A stretch of 64,000 bases of DNA from JALELF01 sp964473455 (GCA_964473455.1 CAYYQX010000003.1:62001-126000), one strand, 5' to 3'; counted from the stretch's first letter, positions 25,641 through 34,057 are shown. Program-made: numbers and translations. Notes: a model not told the origin generated them from the letters alone.

Positions 25641-27125
25641 ACATTTGAGAATATTTTATTGAAGTTAGAACCTTATAAAAATGACCTTGACATGGACATG
25701 GTTAAAAAGGCTTATGCTTTTGCTGCAAATTGTCATAGAGGTCAGACAAGAAAAAGCGGAGAAGCCTATATTTGCCACCCCCTACGTGTTTTAGATATTC
25801 TTTTAAGCATGAGAGTTGGCGTAGATAATAGTATGGTTTGTGCCGCTCTTCTGCACGATGTTTTAGAAGATAAAAAAGAAATTACTGCTGAAATAATTAA
25901 AAAAGAATTTAATGAAGATATTGCTTTTTTAGTTACTGGCGTTACAAAAGTTGATCGACTTGAATTTAAAACAGAAGAAGAGTATAGAAATGATAGTAGA
26001 AAAAAAATAATCGAAGCTTTGTCAAAAGATGTTAGAATTATTCTTTTAAAATTAGCAGATAGACTGCACAATATGCAGACTTTAGGTTCAAAGGAACCTG
26101 AAAGAATAAAAGCAATAGCAAGAGAAACTCTAGACACTTTTGTTCCTATGGCAAATATTTTAGGGGCGTATCGTATTAAATCAGAGTTAGAAGATTTGTG
26201 TTTGAGGTATCTTGATGAAGATAATTATAAAAAAATTGTTTTAAGACAAAAAGCTTTTATAAGAAGACATAAAGAGGAGTATTTACTTATTCACGATTGT
26301 ATAAGAAACCTTTTAAAAGAAAAAGAAGGTAATATAGTTTCAAGGAAAAGTGAAGTGAAGGTGCGTTATAAAAACACGTACGGTCTTTATCGTAATATTA
26401 GTAATAGTATTAGAATCAAGGATATGCTTGACTTTACTTCTATTAGAATTGTTGTAGAAGATGTTGAAGAATGCTATAAAGTTAATAAGTTAATATGTGA
26501 CGAGTTTGTTTGCGTAGAGGGATCGGGGAAAGATTATATAGAAAATCCTAAAAGTAATGGATATCAGTCTTTGCACACTACCATTAGAACTAATAAAGGA
26601 ACTTTTATTCAAATACAAATAAGAACACACGAAATGGATAGGGTTGCTGATAATGGTGTTCCAGCATATGGATATATTGCTAAAGGAATAGATCCAGTTA
26701 AGATGAACGATGATCTTCATAGATTAATGCCTTGTTTTAAGGCTTTAGCAAAATTAGAAGAATGTTCTTTGGATCCTTTTGAGTATGTTGAAGAAGCAAA
26801 GGATTTAATATGTGAGGAAATTAGTGTATATACTCCTAAAAGCAAAGAAATTAAGTTACCTGAAGGATCAACCGTAGTTGACTTTGCTTATAAGGTTCAT
26901 ACTGGTGTTGGTAATACTATGATAGGGGCTTTAGTTAATGCGAAGGAAGTCGCTATTAACTACGTTTTAAAGAGCGGAGATACAATTGAAGTTATAACGG
27001 ATGTTAATGCTTTAGGCCCAAGTGAAGAGTGGTTAGATATGGCAAAAACCAGTTATGCGAGGAAAAGAATTAGGTTATTTTTAAATAAGGGGTATGCTAT
27101 AATAAAAGAAAAAGCGAGTCTGTAA
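25608..27125 (+). CDS. rel: Short Rel/SpoT-family (p)ppGpp protein, hydrolase intact, synthetase altered
   Basis: A 505-residue protein. The N-terminal HD hydrolase is complete: RKSGEAYICHP (His57), LLHDVLED (His83-Asp84) and KLADRLHNM (Asp151). The synthetase domain keeps RYK (253-255), DFTSIR (Asp275) and NPKSNGYQSLHT, but the catalytic EVQIRT motif reads QIQIRT (Gln335 for Glu), and YSIY is YGLY. A TGS domain follows (ISVYTPKSKEIKLPEGSTV, about 405-465). The C-terminal ACT/RRM region of full Rel (730 or more residues) is absent. It may therefore act mainly as a hydrolase. No separate synthetase is seen in the window. Confidence 0.85.
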   Translation: MDKKYHLKEKITFENILLKLEPYKNDLDMDMVKKAYAFAANCHRGQTRKSGEAYICHPLRVLDILLSMRVGVDNSMVCAALLHDVLEDKKEITAEIIKKEFNEDIAFLVTGVTKVDRLEFKTEEEYRNDSRKKIIEALSKDVRIILLKLADRLHNMQTLGSKEPERIKAIARETLDTFVPMANILGAYRIKSELEDLCLRYLDEDNYKKIVLRQKAFIRRHKEEYLLIHDCIRNLLKEKEGNIVSRKSEVKVRYKNTYGLYRNISNSIRIKDMLDFTSIRIVVEDVEECYKVNKLICDEFVCVEGSGKDYIENPKSNGYQSLHTTIRTNKGTFIQIQIRTHEMDRVADNGVPAYGYIAKGIDPVKMNDDLHRLMPCFKALAKLEECSLDPFEYVEEAKDLICEEISVYTPKSKEIKLPEGSTVVDFAYKVHTGVGNTMIGALVNAKEVAINYVLKSGDTIEVITDVNALGPSEEWLDMAKTSYARKRIRLFLNKGYAIIKEKASL

Positions 27126-27138
27126 GAGGTTTGATAAA

Positions 27139-27297
27139 ATGGTAGAACTAGTAAAACAAAATTTTAATGAAAATAAAAAAATATATTTAGAAATAGAAAA
27201 ACAGTTAAGAAATAAATTAGTGAAGCTTGAAGATATTATTAAATATTGTGAAAACTATGGATCTTGGAGAATCCTAATTAAGGAGATAAAGAGATGA
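27139..27297 (+). CDS. Small protein coupled to the HAD hydrolase
   Basis: A 52-residue open frame from ATG 27139 (MVELVKQNFNENKK...), rich in Lys, Glu and Asn, predicted helical, ending SWRILIKEIKR. Its TGA overlaps the ATG of the HAD gene (ATGA, 27294-27297), a typical operon junction, and AAGAGGTTTG upstream gives a weak binding site. I do not recognise a family. It could alternatively be a remnant. Confidence 0.5.
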   Translation: MVELVKQNFNENKKIYLEIEKQLRNKLVKLEDIIKYCENYGSWRILIKEIKR

Positions 27298-27851
27298 TTA
27301 AAATTATAGCGTTTGATTTGGTAGGCGTTTTAGTAACTGAAAAAGATATTGAATTGACAAATGAAGAAAATAAATTGGAAAGAATGTTTGGCAGCAATGT
27401 TAATGATTCAGATTATTTAATAGATGCAAGAAAAATAATTAATAAAGATGCAGCTTTAATGAGGACAATAGAAGAATTAATTGATAGACTATATAAAATT
27501 AAGGATAAAGATTTATTTAAAAAAATAAAGAAAAAAAACAATAAATTAAAAATTATTATAGCTACAAATCACGTGTCATTTGTAAGAAAATTTATTGGAG
27601 AGTCTTTTGGCGTTGAATTTTTGGATGATTTGTTAATTTCTGCTGAAATTCACAAAGTAAAACCGAATGCAGATTTTTATGAATACATATTAAATAGGTA
27701 TAACATATATCCTGGCGAATTACTATTTTTAGATGATAATGCTGATAATATAGAGAGCGCTAACAGATTGGGAATAAACACAATTAAGGTAAATAAGAAT
27801 ACAAGTTTATTTGAAACCATATCAAATTGGCTAGAAAAAAATAATAAATAG
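27294..27851 (+). CDS. HAD-superfamily hydrolase
   Basis: A 185-residue HAD-IA-like phosphatase. Motif I is AFDLVGVLV (Asp nucleophile; Val replaces the second Asp, as in the DxxGV variants), motif II IIATNH, motif III HKVKPNADFYEYIL (Lys) and motif IV LFLDDNADNIESANRLGIN. The cap is short (about 20-75). Substrate is unknown: HAD-IA enzymes include sugar and nucleotide phosphatases. GGAG precedes ATG. Context is a run of small accessory enzymes. Confidence 0.78.
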   Translation: MIKIIAFDLVGVLVTEKDIELTNEENKLERMFGSNVNDSDYLIDARKIINKDAALMRTIEELIDRLYKIKDKDLFKKIKKKNNKLKIIIATNHVSFVRKFIGESFGVEFLDDLLISAEIHKVKPNADFYEYILNRYNIYPGELLFLDDNADNIESANRLGINTIKVNKNTSLFETISNWLEKNNK

Positions 27852-27899
27852 GTGTTATTTAAGGAGAGATACGTAAAACTACTACTGATATATGGTGGT

Positions 27900-28035
27900 T
27901 TGATAATTCAACACAAAGGTGTCATCAATAACAATTATCAAAGAGCAGCGTTGTAGGCTTTCTATAGCGTTGCTTTTACTCTATAAACGGGGTATGGATA
28001 AAAAGTATCGTTTAAAAAAAGAAAAAACAAACATT
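27900..28035 (+). pseudogene. Decayed duplicate of the rel leader and 5' end
   Basis: The sequence parallels 25512-25640: ATCAATAACAATTATCAAAG, a CGTTGTAGG...GCGTTGCTTTT hairpin, CTCTATAA, then ATGGATAAAAAGTATCGTTT, which matches rel codons 1-7 apart from small changes. Homology fades after about 11 codons and the frame soon becomes unreadable. The Nudix gene begins right after it. This is a partial duplication, suggesting recombination around the HAD segment. Confidence 0.75.
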
Positions 28036-28068
28036 ATAATAATTAAGTTTAAGCGGGAGTAAAAAGAG

Positions 28069-28521
28069 ATGAATAAAAGAGTAAGTGTAAGGGGAGTAAT
28101 TAGGAAGAAGGATAAAATGTATTTTATCCATAGAATTAAGCCTACAGCTGATTATTATGTATTTGCAGGAGGCGGCGTCGAAGGGAGTGAAGACCTAGAA
28201 ACAGCACTTCATAGAGAACTGCAAGAAGAAGTTAATATTCAAGTGAAAGTCATAAAAGAACTGTATGTTTTAAATTATGAAGAAAGCACAGAGCACTATT
28301 TTTTATGCAAACATGTAAAAGGAGAGTTTGGAATATCAGATGGACCAGAATATACCTCAGAAGATTATAAAAACAGAGGGCAGTATATCCCGATTAAAAT
28401 TGATATAAATAGTTTAGACAAATTTAACATTGTTCCAGAGAAAATTAAGGAACTGCTAGTAAATGATATTAAGGTTGATAATGCTCTTGTTAATATTGAA
28501 AAAGTAGAACTTAGTGTTTGA
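28069..28521 (+). CDS. Nudix hydrolase
   Basis: A 150-residue Nudix protein. The Nudix box reads GGGVEGSEDLETALHRELQEEVNI (about 31-54), with REL-EE intact and the usual Gly after EE replaced. N-terminal VSVRGVIRKKDKMYFIHR is typical of the fold. Nudix enzymes split nucleoside diphosphates linked to another group; the substrate is not evident. AAAAAGAGATG supplies the start region. A fragment of another Nudix gene follows. Confidence 0.8.
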   Translation: MNKRVSVRGVIRKKDKMYFIHRIKPTADYYVFAGGGVEGSEDLETALHRELQEEVNIQVKVIKELYVLNYEESTEHYFLCKHVKGEFGISDGPEYTSEDYKNRGQYIPIKIDINSLDKFNIVPEKIKELLVNDIKVDNALVNIEKVELSV

Positions 28522-28534
28522 AAAAACCGCATAA

Positions 28535-28705
28535 GATGTATATGTGGTTAAAGGCGATTTTAAAGAAGAAAGTTTTATTGTTGAAAAAGAAGAAGTTGAT
28601 TATGTACAATACTTGAATAAAGAAGAAATTCTTAAACTGGTAGAACAAGGCCTAGTTAGGAAAACAAATTTGGACGCTATTAAAGATATGATTGGCTTGG
28701 AATAA
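28535..28705 (+). pseudogene. C-terminal fragment of a second Nudix-like gene
   Basis: An open stretch of about 56 codons without its own good start (an in-frame TAA lies at 28532) reads VYVVKGDFKEESFIVEKEE then VDYVQYLNKEEILKLVEQG and ends KDMIGLE at TAA 28703-28705. The acidic 'E-V-x-x-x-x-x-L-x-x-E-E-I-x-x-L' layout is what follows the Nudix box in many MutT-like proteins. The N-terminal part is missing, so it is treated as a truncated gene. Confidence 0.5.
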
Positions 28706-28828
28706 TCGTAAAACTTTTTTAATACGTAAAAAGATACTAAACTATAAACTTTCTTTGGCTTAACAAAACGAAAGTAATAGTAAAAGCACAAACGAAGAAA
28801 ACAATATTTATTTAGAATAGGTGACAAG

Positions 28829-29341
28829 ATGAAATATGAACTAAAGATTGTTAATATGAAGATGGGGAAAGATGTTTATGAAATGTATCAAGATATACCA
28901 AAAGAGGAGATTGGATCTACCAATGTAACTAACGGGCTTAGTTATGAAGAATATAAAAAGCAATTAAAAAAATATAAAAAAGAAGAATTAGAAAAGAACA
29001 TAAATTTAGATACAACAACTAACAGATATATTTTTTATAAAGATGACTATCCGATAGGAGAAGTGGGCATAAGAACAACAATCAACGACTTTTGGCAAAA
29101 TAAAGGAAGTCAAGTTTTTTATAAAATAAGACTAAGTGAAAGAAATAAAGGTTATGGGACAATAATGCTTAGGTTAGCTTTAATAGAATGTAAAAAACTT
29201 GGTATGAAGCAAGTTAGAATTAATTGTGATGATACCAATATTCCCTCTAAAAGAATAATAGAAAAAAATGGTGGTATTATAAATATCAAGAGTTATAAAG
29301 CTAATTTTGGTTATAGTAGTAGTTATATTATATATTTATAA
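28829..29341 (+). CDS. GNAT-family N-acetyltransferase
   Basis: A 170-residue GNAT protein. The acetyl-CoA site is visible in KIRLSERNKGYGTIMLRLAL (R-x-x-G-x-G variant) followed by ECKKLGMKQVRINCDDTNIPSKRIIEKNGG, the usual motif A/B order with N-x-x-S-x-x-x-x-x-K-x-G. Substrate unknown. AATAGGTGACAAG precedes ATG. A bidirectional terminator separates it from the convergent LysR gene. Confidence 0.82.
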   Translation: MKYELKIVNMKMGKDVYEMYQDIPKEEIGSTNVTNGLSYEEYKKQLKKYKKEELEKNINLDTTTNRYIFYKDDYPIGEVGIRTTINDFWQNKGSQVFYKIRLSERNKGYGTIMLRLALIECKKLGMKQVRINCDDTNIPSKRIIEKNGGIINIKSYKANFGYSSSYIIYL

Positions 29342-29361
29342 ATAGTCAGCATTTGCATAAT

Positions 29362-29386
29362 AAAAAGGCTTAGCAGCCTTTTTTGC
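29362..29386 (+). terminator. Bidirectional terminator between GNAT and LysR genes
   Basis: AAAAAGGCT (29362-29370), loop TAGC, AGCCTTTTT (29375-29383). There is a T-run on both strands, and the hairpin overlaps the LysR stop codon. Confidence 0.85.
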
Positions 29387-30257
29387 TTTCTATCAAATTA
29401 ATTAATTGAACAGTAGCATAACTTGGAAAGTTTGTATTACCTGTAATCATAATAAGATTTAAAGGGTCTAAAGGTTCTTCCAATTCCAACTCATATAAAT
29501 CTTGCTGCTCCAATTCTTCCAAAATGAATTCTTTAATAGCTAATCCTATTCCAAACCCTTCTTTTACAAATTCATAAACCAGAGAATGGCTAGCTAAATT
29601 TATGTGCGCTTTAGAATTTTCGCCAGCGCCTAACAGCAGCTTTTGAATGGGGTTAATAGTATTTAATATTAATTTTTCATTCTTTAGTTCTTCAGGTTTA
29701 ATTTTTGTACTTGAGTATTTTGCATATTGTTTGTTGCCGATTAAACAATAATTTAATTTTTGCAAATTATATACTTTTAACCCCTCTAATTTACAATCGT
29801 TATCTGCCGCATAAATTACAGCAATATCTATAACCCCGGTTTTAACCATATTGATTAAGCTTGGGGTATAGCTTTCTTCAATTGTTATGTTTATGTTAGG
29901 AAACTCTTTTACAAATACTTTTAAATGGCGTAAAAGGAAATATTTTAGTATTGTATTACTTGTTCCTATTTTTATTTCTCCAATGTCTATTTTAGCAATG
30001 TTGGAGAATTCTTTTTCGGCATTTATTATTTGTTCTATGGCTGGCCTTACAAAATTATAGAGTTTTTTTCCTTCTTCCGTTAAAGTAATCCCTTTATTGC
30101 TTCTTAAAAATAGTTCTCCTTTTAGTTCTTTTTCTAAATTGTGGATATTTTTTGTAACTGCAGGCTGCGATATAAATAATTTTCTTGATGCTTCATTTAT
30201 GCTTTTTGAGTTTGCAACGACATAGAATACTCTATATAACTCAAAATCGATATTCAT
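29370..30257 (-). CDS. LysR-family transcriptional regulator
   Basis: A 295-residue regulator. The N-terminal winged HTH is clear (FYVVANSKSINEASRKLFISQPAVTKNIHNLEKEL, about 11-45) and is followed by a periplasmic-binding-like co-inducer domain (about 90-290). It is transcribed away from the RiPP-like cluster and shares its intergenic region, which contains a T-N11-A palindrome, the usual LysR site. It is therefore the likely activator of the peptide cluster, perhaps sensing a small molecule. The inducer is unknown. Confidence 0.9.
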   Translation of the reverse strand: MNIDFELYRVFYVVANSKSINEASRKLFISQPAVTKNIHNLEKELKGELFLRSNKGITLTEEGKKLYNFVRPAIEQIINAEKEFSNIAKIDIGEIKIGTSNTILKYFLLRHLKVFVKEFPNINITIEESYTPSLINMVKTGVIDIAVIYAADNDCKLEGLKVYNLQKLNYCLIGNKQYAKYSSTKIKPEELKNEKLILNTINPIQKLLLGAGENSKAHINLASHSLVYEFVKEGFGIGLAIKEFILEELEQQDLYELELEEPLDPLNLIMITGNTNFPSYATVQLINLIESKKGC

Positions 30258-30368
30258 TTAATCACCCCGTTTATTTAAATATCATATCATCTATTATAAA
30301 AAAAAGATATAGTCAAACAAATAAAAGCATTAGAAAAGAGCCGTATTTGCCAGTTTATTGATCTCGAT

Positions 30369-30383
30369 ATAACCTGAGGTTAT
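30369..30383. promoter_or_regulatory. Palindromic LysR-type operator
   Basis: ATAACCTGAGGTTAT is a perfect 7-base inverted repeat around a central G and fits the T-N11-A LysR box. It lies between the divergent LysR gene and the precursor gene, about 85 bases before the inferred precursor transcription start. Confidence 0.7.
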
Positions 30384-30425
30384 GATGGCTATGAATTATT
30401 GGTATTGCTTTTCACTAGTTTTATC

Positions 30426-30454
30426 TAGGTTTTTCACTTATAAACTATTATAAT
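30426..30454 (+). promoter_or_regulatory. Activator-dependent promoter of the peptide cluster
   Basis: A consensus TATAAT (30449-30454) but a poor -35 (TAGGTT at 17-base spacing). A good -10 with weak -35 fits control by the LysR protein bound upstream. Confidence 0.5.
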
Positions 30455-30477
30455 TACTGTGAGAGGAGGGGCATACA

Positions 30478-30573
30478 ATGAAATCATTAAACAAAAAAGT
30501 TGTAGTTTCTGCTGAAACGCTTGTTGCAAGTAATATGGCTTGCCATTACCATTCTTGCCACTATCATAACTAA
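30478..30573 (+). CDS. Putative RiPP precursor peptide
   Basis: A 31-residue peptide with an excellent ribosome binding site (GAGGAGGGG) before ATG 30478. The leader-like part begins MKSLNKKVVVSAETLVAS and the end is MA-CHYHSCHYHN, two tandem CHYH units. The start M-K-x-L-N-K-K and the position 75 bases before a radical SAM/SPASM maturase are typical of clostridial Cys-rich peptide precursors. A terminator separates it from the maturase, giving extra precursor. The four His and two Cys could be crosslinked or bind metal. The modification is not known. Confidence 0.72.
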   Translation: MKSLNKKVVVSAETLVASNMACHYHSCHYHN

Positions 30574-30600
30574 TAATAAATTAGACATGATAAAACTCTT

Positions 30601-30627
30601 GGGAATTAAGTAAATAATTCCCTTTTA
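30601..30627 (+). terminator. Read-through terminator between precursor and maturase
   Basis: GGGAATTA (30601-30608), loop AGTAAA, TAATTCCC (30615-30622), then TTTT. The short T-run suggests partial termination, as often seen between RiPP precursor and enzyme genes. Confidence 0.75.
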
Positions 30628-30647
30628 AAAAAAATTAGAGGTGTTAT

Positions 30648-32003
30648 ATGTATTTAATTAAAGAAATCGAGTTTGTTGATTATAGCAACGAAGAAATAAT
30701 TATGGTTAATCTTATTAATGGTGCAACGGATATTTTGGAAAGAAATATTTATTCTAAAATTATAAATAATGATTTAACTAGCTTAGATAATACAGTTATT
30801 AAAGCTATGAAAGAGCGAAAATATTTATTTGATAGTGAAAAAGAATACAATAAATTTATTAGTAGCATTGAAAAAGTTATTGAAGATTTTGAATTGAAAG
30901 CACCACCAAGTTTCTTGGTTATACCTAGTTATGCTTGTAATTTAAAGTGCATTTATTGTTATGAGCAAACTTATATGATTAAAGGAACTACAGAAATAGA
31001 CCCAGTAGAAATGGTTAATGTGCAATTTGAAAGAATTGATAAGATAGTCGCAGAATATGAGTCTAAATATGGTAAAATAAAATCAGACACACGTATAACA
31101 ATCATGGGTGGAGAACCATTATTATGCCCTAATCTTAAAGCAGTAACTCATATTTTAAAATTGGCAAAGAAAAGAGACTATACTGTAGATATTGTATCCA
31201 ATGGAGTAGACCTAGATAAATACATTGATTTATTTAATGAGTATAAAGACACCCTTAAACATATACAAATAACCGTAGATGGCGTGAAAGAAATTCATGA
31301 TACCAGACGAATATTTCACGATAAAAGAGGCAGCTTTGATGTGATTATGGCTAATATTGAACTAGCACTAAAAAACAAGATAAAAATAGTTTTAAGAGTT
31401 AATGTAGATACAACAAATATTAATGAACTTCCAGATTTAGCTGATTCAATAATTGAACGATTTGGAAATAATGATCTTTTACTGCCATATTTATATTTGT
31501 TACAAGACGGGGGATGTTCAGGTGAATCAAATATTGTTGATGAAACAGTAGGAATAGAAAAAATATTTGAATTAGAAGCAAAAAATCCAAATATGAAAAT
31601 TTTTAGAAAGAAATTTCACGCTGAAGAGTTTGTAAATAGTATTTTTGATGATGTTCCATATCAGCCAGTTTTAAAACATTGTGGTGCGATGAAAAATCAA
31701 TTTATTCTTGATTGCAAGTCCAATGTTTACAAGTGTTGGCATGGCATAGGTAACAATGACTATCGTATCGGAACTTTTTATCCAGAATATGTAATAAATA
31801 AAGAAAAACAAGATGCTTGGTTTAATAGAAGTGTTAAGAATATAGAAAAATGTAAAGATTGCAAATATCGTTATATTTGTGGAACTGGATGCCCAGCGGC
31901 TAAACATATGAGTGAAGAAAAAATGAACGTTTATGAACCAAGCTGTGTTGCATTTGACAAAGTTATTAAAACCATAATTTTAGAAAAAATGAAACATATT
32001 TAA
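30648..32003 (+). CDS. Radical SAM/SPASM peptide maturase
   Basis: A 451-residue enzyme. An N-terminal domain (about 1-85) may recognise the leader. The radical SAM cluster motif is ACNLKCIYCYEQ (Cys97, Cys101, Cys104), followed by TIMGGEPLLCP and QITVDGVKEIHDTRR. The C-terminal SPASM part has CGAMKNQFILDCKSNVYKC and KCKDCKYRYICGTGCPAAK, enough Cys for two auxiliary Fe-S clusters. Such enzymes install thioether or C-C crosslinks on precursor peptides. GAGGTG precedes ATG. The precursor lies directly upstream and tailoring genes follow. Confidence 0.9.
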   Translation: MYLIKEIEFVDYSNEEIIMVNLINGATDILERNIYSKIINNDLTSLDNTVIKAMKERKYLFDSEKEYNKFISSIEKVIEDFELKAPPSFLVIPSYACNLKCIYCYEQTYMIKGTTEIDPVEMVNVQFERIDKIVAEYESKYGKIKSDTRITIMGGEPLLCPNLKAVTHILKLAKKRDYTVDIVSNGVDLDKYIDLFNEYKDTLKHIQITVDGVKEIHDTRRIFHDKRGSFDVIMANIELALKNKIKIVLRVNVDTTNINELPDLADSIIERFGNNDLLLPYLYLLQDGGCSGESNIVDETVGIEKIFELEAKNPNMKIFRKKFHAEEFVNSIFDDVPYQPVLKHCGAMKNQFILDCKSNVYKCWHGIGNNDYRIGTFYPEYVINKEKQDAWFNRSVKNIEKCKDCKYRYICGTGCPAAKHMSEEKMNVYEPSCVAFDKVIKTIILEKMKHI

Positions 32004-32028
32004 CGTAAAGAGATGTAGGGAGGTTTAA

Positions 32029-34053
32029 ATGAATAGTAAGGATAAACAAGTATTAACCTTGGGAATTTTTGCTCATGCTAATGCTGGCAAAACGACTATT
32101 ACGGAGCATTTGTTATATCATACCGGTGTAATTAAAACAATTGGTAGAGTTGATTCAGGCAATACTGTAACTGACAATCTAAAAGTTGAAAAAGAGCGAG
32201 GTATAACAGTAAGAGATACTTTGGTTTCTTTTGAACTGAACGACAAGATTGTTCAGTTAATTGATACACCTGGGCACGTAGATTTTTCTGCAGAGGTAGA
32301 ACGAGCTATTAGCGTTTTAGACGGTGCCATTCTAGTTGTCTCAGGTGTAGAAGGATTGGAAGCACAAACATTTACTATATGGAGAGCTTTGCAAGAAAAG
32401 AAGGTTCCGGTAATTGTATTTATTAACAAAATGGATCGAAAAGGAGCAAACTACAATAGAACTTTAGGTGAATTGCAAAAATTTTTAAATATGCCAACCT
32501 TGACTTTAACTCATATTTATCAAGAAAATGATGGTAGTTTAAAAACAATACCATCTTCTTTGCGTGATTTAATAGAGGAAGTTTCTATGGTAGACGATGA
32601 AATATTAGAATATTATGTAAATAATGGCAAAATGGATGATAAATTAATAGAAAAAAAAATTTTAGAATTAATAAGGGAATGCAAATTATTTCCTGTTATC
32701 GGAGGTAGTGCATTAACAGATGTTGGAATGAAAGATTTAGTAGAAAGTATTGGTAGATATATTCCCGCAACCACAAAAAATATAGACAGTCCGTTATCGG
32801 CTTTTGTTTACACTATAAGAGTTGATGAAACTGGAAAGAACGCTTATGTAAAAATATTAAATGGCAGTATTAATTTGAAAGACGATTTGAAACTAACAGA
32901 AGATGAAGCCGGGAAAGTAAACCGTATGTATTTAGTAGAAGGCGCTAAATTAACTTCTGTAGATACTGCTTACAGTGGTGATATTGTTATTATCAATGGA
33001 TTAGATGTTAAGTGTGGCCAGTTAATAGGGGAAACAAAAGGATTAGACAATTATGCTGGTTTTGTTAATCCTCTTTTAACTATGGAGATTAATCCGGTTA
33101 ATAAAGGTGAGTCAATTGAATTAATGAGAGCATTAAGAATTTTAAATGAAGAAGATCCACATTTAGATGTTAGATATAACGAAAGAACTAATTCTATTTA
33201 CTGTAGCTTAATGGGAGAGGTTCAAGCTCAGATTATAAAAACCTATTTAAATGAAAGATTTGGGTTAGAAGCAAACATAGAAAACCCTATCATTATACAT
33301 AAAGAAGTTCCAACGATTAAGGCGAGTGCTAAAGCAACTTATACAACTGTTTCTGGTGTTGAAATTGAAGTAACGCCTTTAGAGCGTGGGGCAGGGTTTA
33401 GATACGTATCTAAAATATCAACTGATTTTTTACATATAAAATATCAAAGACAAATTGAAAGATTAATCAAACATTATTCGAAACAAGGATTACATGGCTG
33501 GGAACTTACTGATGTTGAAGTTGCACTTGTAGATGGCCAATTTGATTCTATGGGAAGTGATCCAAAGCACTTTAATATTATCACGCCTTTAGCATTATTT
33601 AGATCATTGAAACAAGCGAAAATGAAGTTATTAGAACCGATTTCAGCTTTTATAGTTAATACTCCTCAGATTTCACTGAGTGCTGTAACCAAAATACTTT
33701 CTAATAAAGGTGCGATATATCAATTAACAAAGAGCTTTGATGAAATAGTTACAATAGAAGGAGAGGTACCATCAGCCAATATGATAAACTTTCCAGTTGA
33801 ACTTTCACAAGTTACTACTGGTAGAGGAACATTCTCTTCTTATATATCTAAATATGAAATCAGCAATAATCAAAACGTTGAAATTGACTATATAGGTGCT
33901 GATCCCAGAAATGAAACAACATTTGTCATTAATGATATGAGATCCAGTTTAGAACCGCTTGATAAAGTTTTAATGAAAAAGAAAAAAGAAAGCAGATCCA
34001 AATTCGCTAGACAGCAAAGAGAAATTGAATTTGGTAAAAGTAAGTTGAGGTGA
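32029..34053 (+). CDS. Tet(M)-class ribosome-protection GTPase
   Basis: A 674-residue EF-G-like GTPase. The G1 motif is AHANAGKTT (15-23; most relatives have AHVDAGKT), then RGITV, DTPGH and NKMD. C-terminal LHGWELTDVEVAL and the absence of an EF-G-type ribosomal tail region place it with the Tet(M)/Tet(O)/Tet(W) family rather than housekeeping EF-G. Those proteins remove antibiotics from the ribosome. Inside this cluster a self-immunity role against a ribosome-acting peptide is the best inference; tetracycline resistance cannot be excluded. GGAGG precedes ATG. Confidence 0.85.
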   Translation: MNSKDKQVLTLGIFAHANAGKTTITEHLLYHTGVIKTIGRVDSGNTVTDNLKVEKERGITVRDTLVSFELNDKIVQLIDTPGHVDFSAEVERAISVLDGAILVVSGVEGLEAQTFTIWRALQEKKVPVIVFINKMDRKGANYNRTLGELQKFLNMPTLTLTHIYQENDGSLKTIPSSLRDLIEEVSMVDDEILEYYVNNGKMDDKLIEKKILELIRECKLFPVIGGSALTDVGMKDLVESIGRYIPATTKNIDSPLSAFVYTIRVDETGKNAYVKILNGSINLKDDLKLTEDEAGKVNRMYLVEGAKLTSVDTAYSGDIVIINGLDVKCGQLIGETKGLDNYAGFVNPLLTMEINPVNKGESIELMRALRILNEEDPHLDVRYNERTNSIYCSLMGEVQAQIIKTYLNERFGLEANIENPIIIHKEVPTIKASAKATYTTVSGVEIEVTPLERGAGFRYVSKISTDFLHIKYQRQIERLIKHYSKQGLHGWELTDVEVALVDGQFDSMGSDPKHFNIITPLALFRSLKQAKMKLLEPISAFIVNTPQISLSAVTKILSNKGAIYQLTKSFDEIVTIEGEVPSANMINFPVELSQVTTGRGTFSSYISKYEISNNQNVEIDYIGADPRNETTFVINDMRSSLEPLDKVLMKKKKESRSKFARQQREIEFGKSKLR

Positions 34054-34057
34054 TATC

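Noticed and set aside
32029..34053. Acquired tetracycline-resistance gene
   Set aside because: It is embedded in a peptide-maturation operon with divergent G1 motif and no mobile-element signs, so an immunity role fits better; resistance is not excluded.
32029..34053. Housekeeping elongation factor G
   Set aside because: Length (674) and C-terminal motifs follow the Tet(M) type, and the gene lies outside any ribosomal operon.
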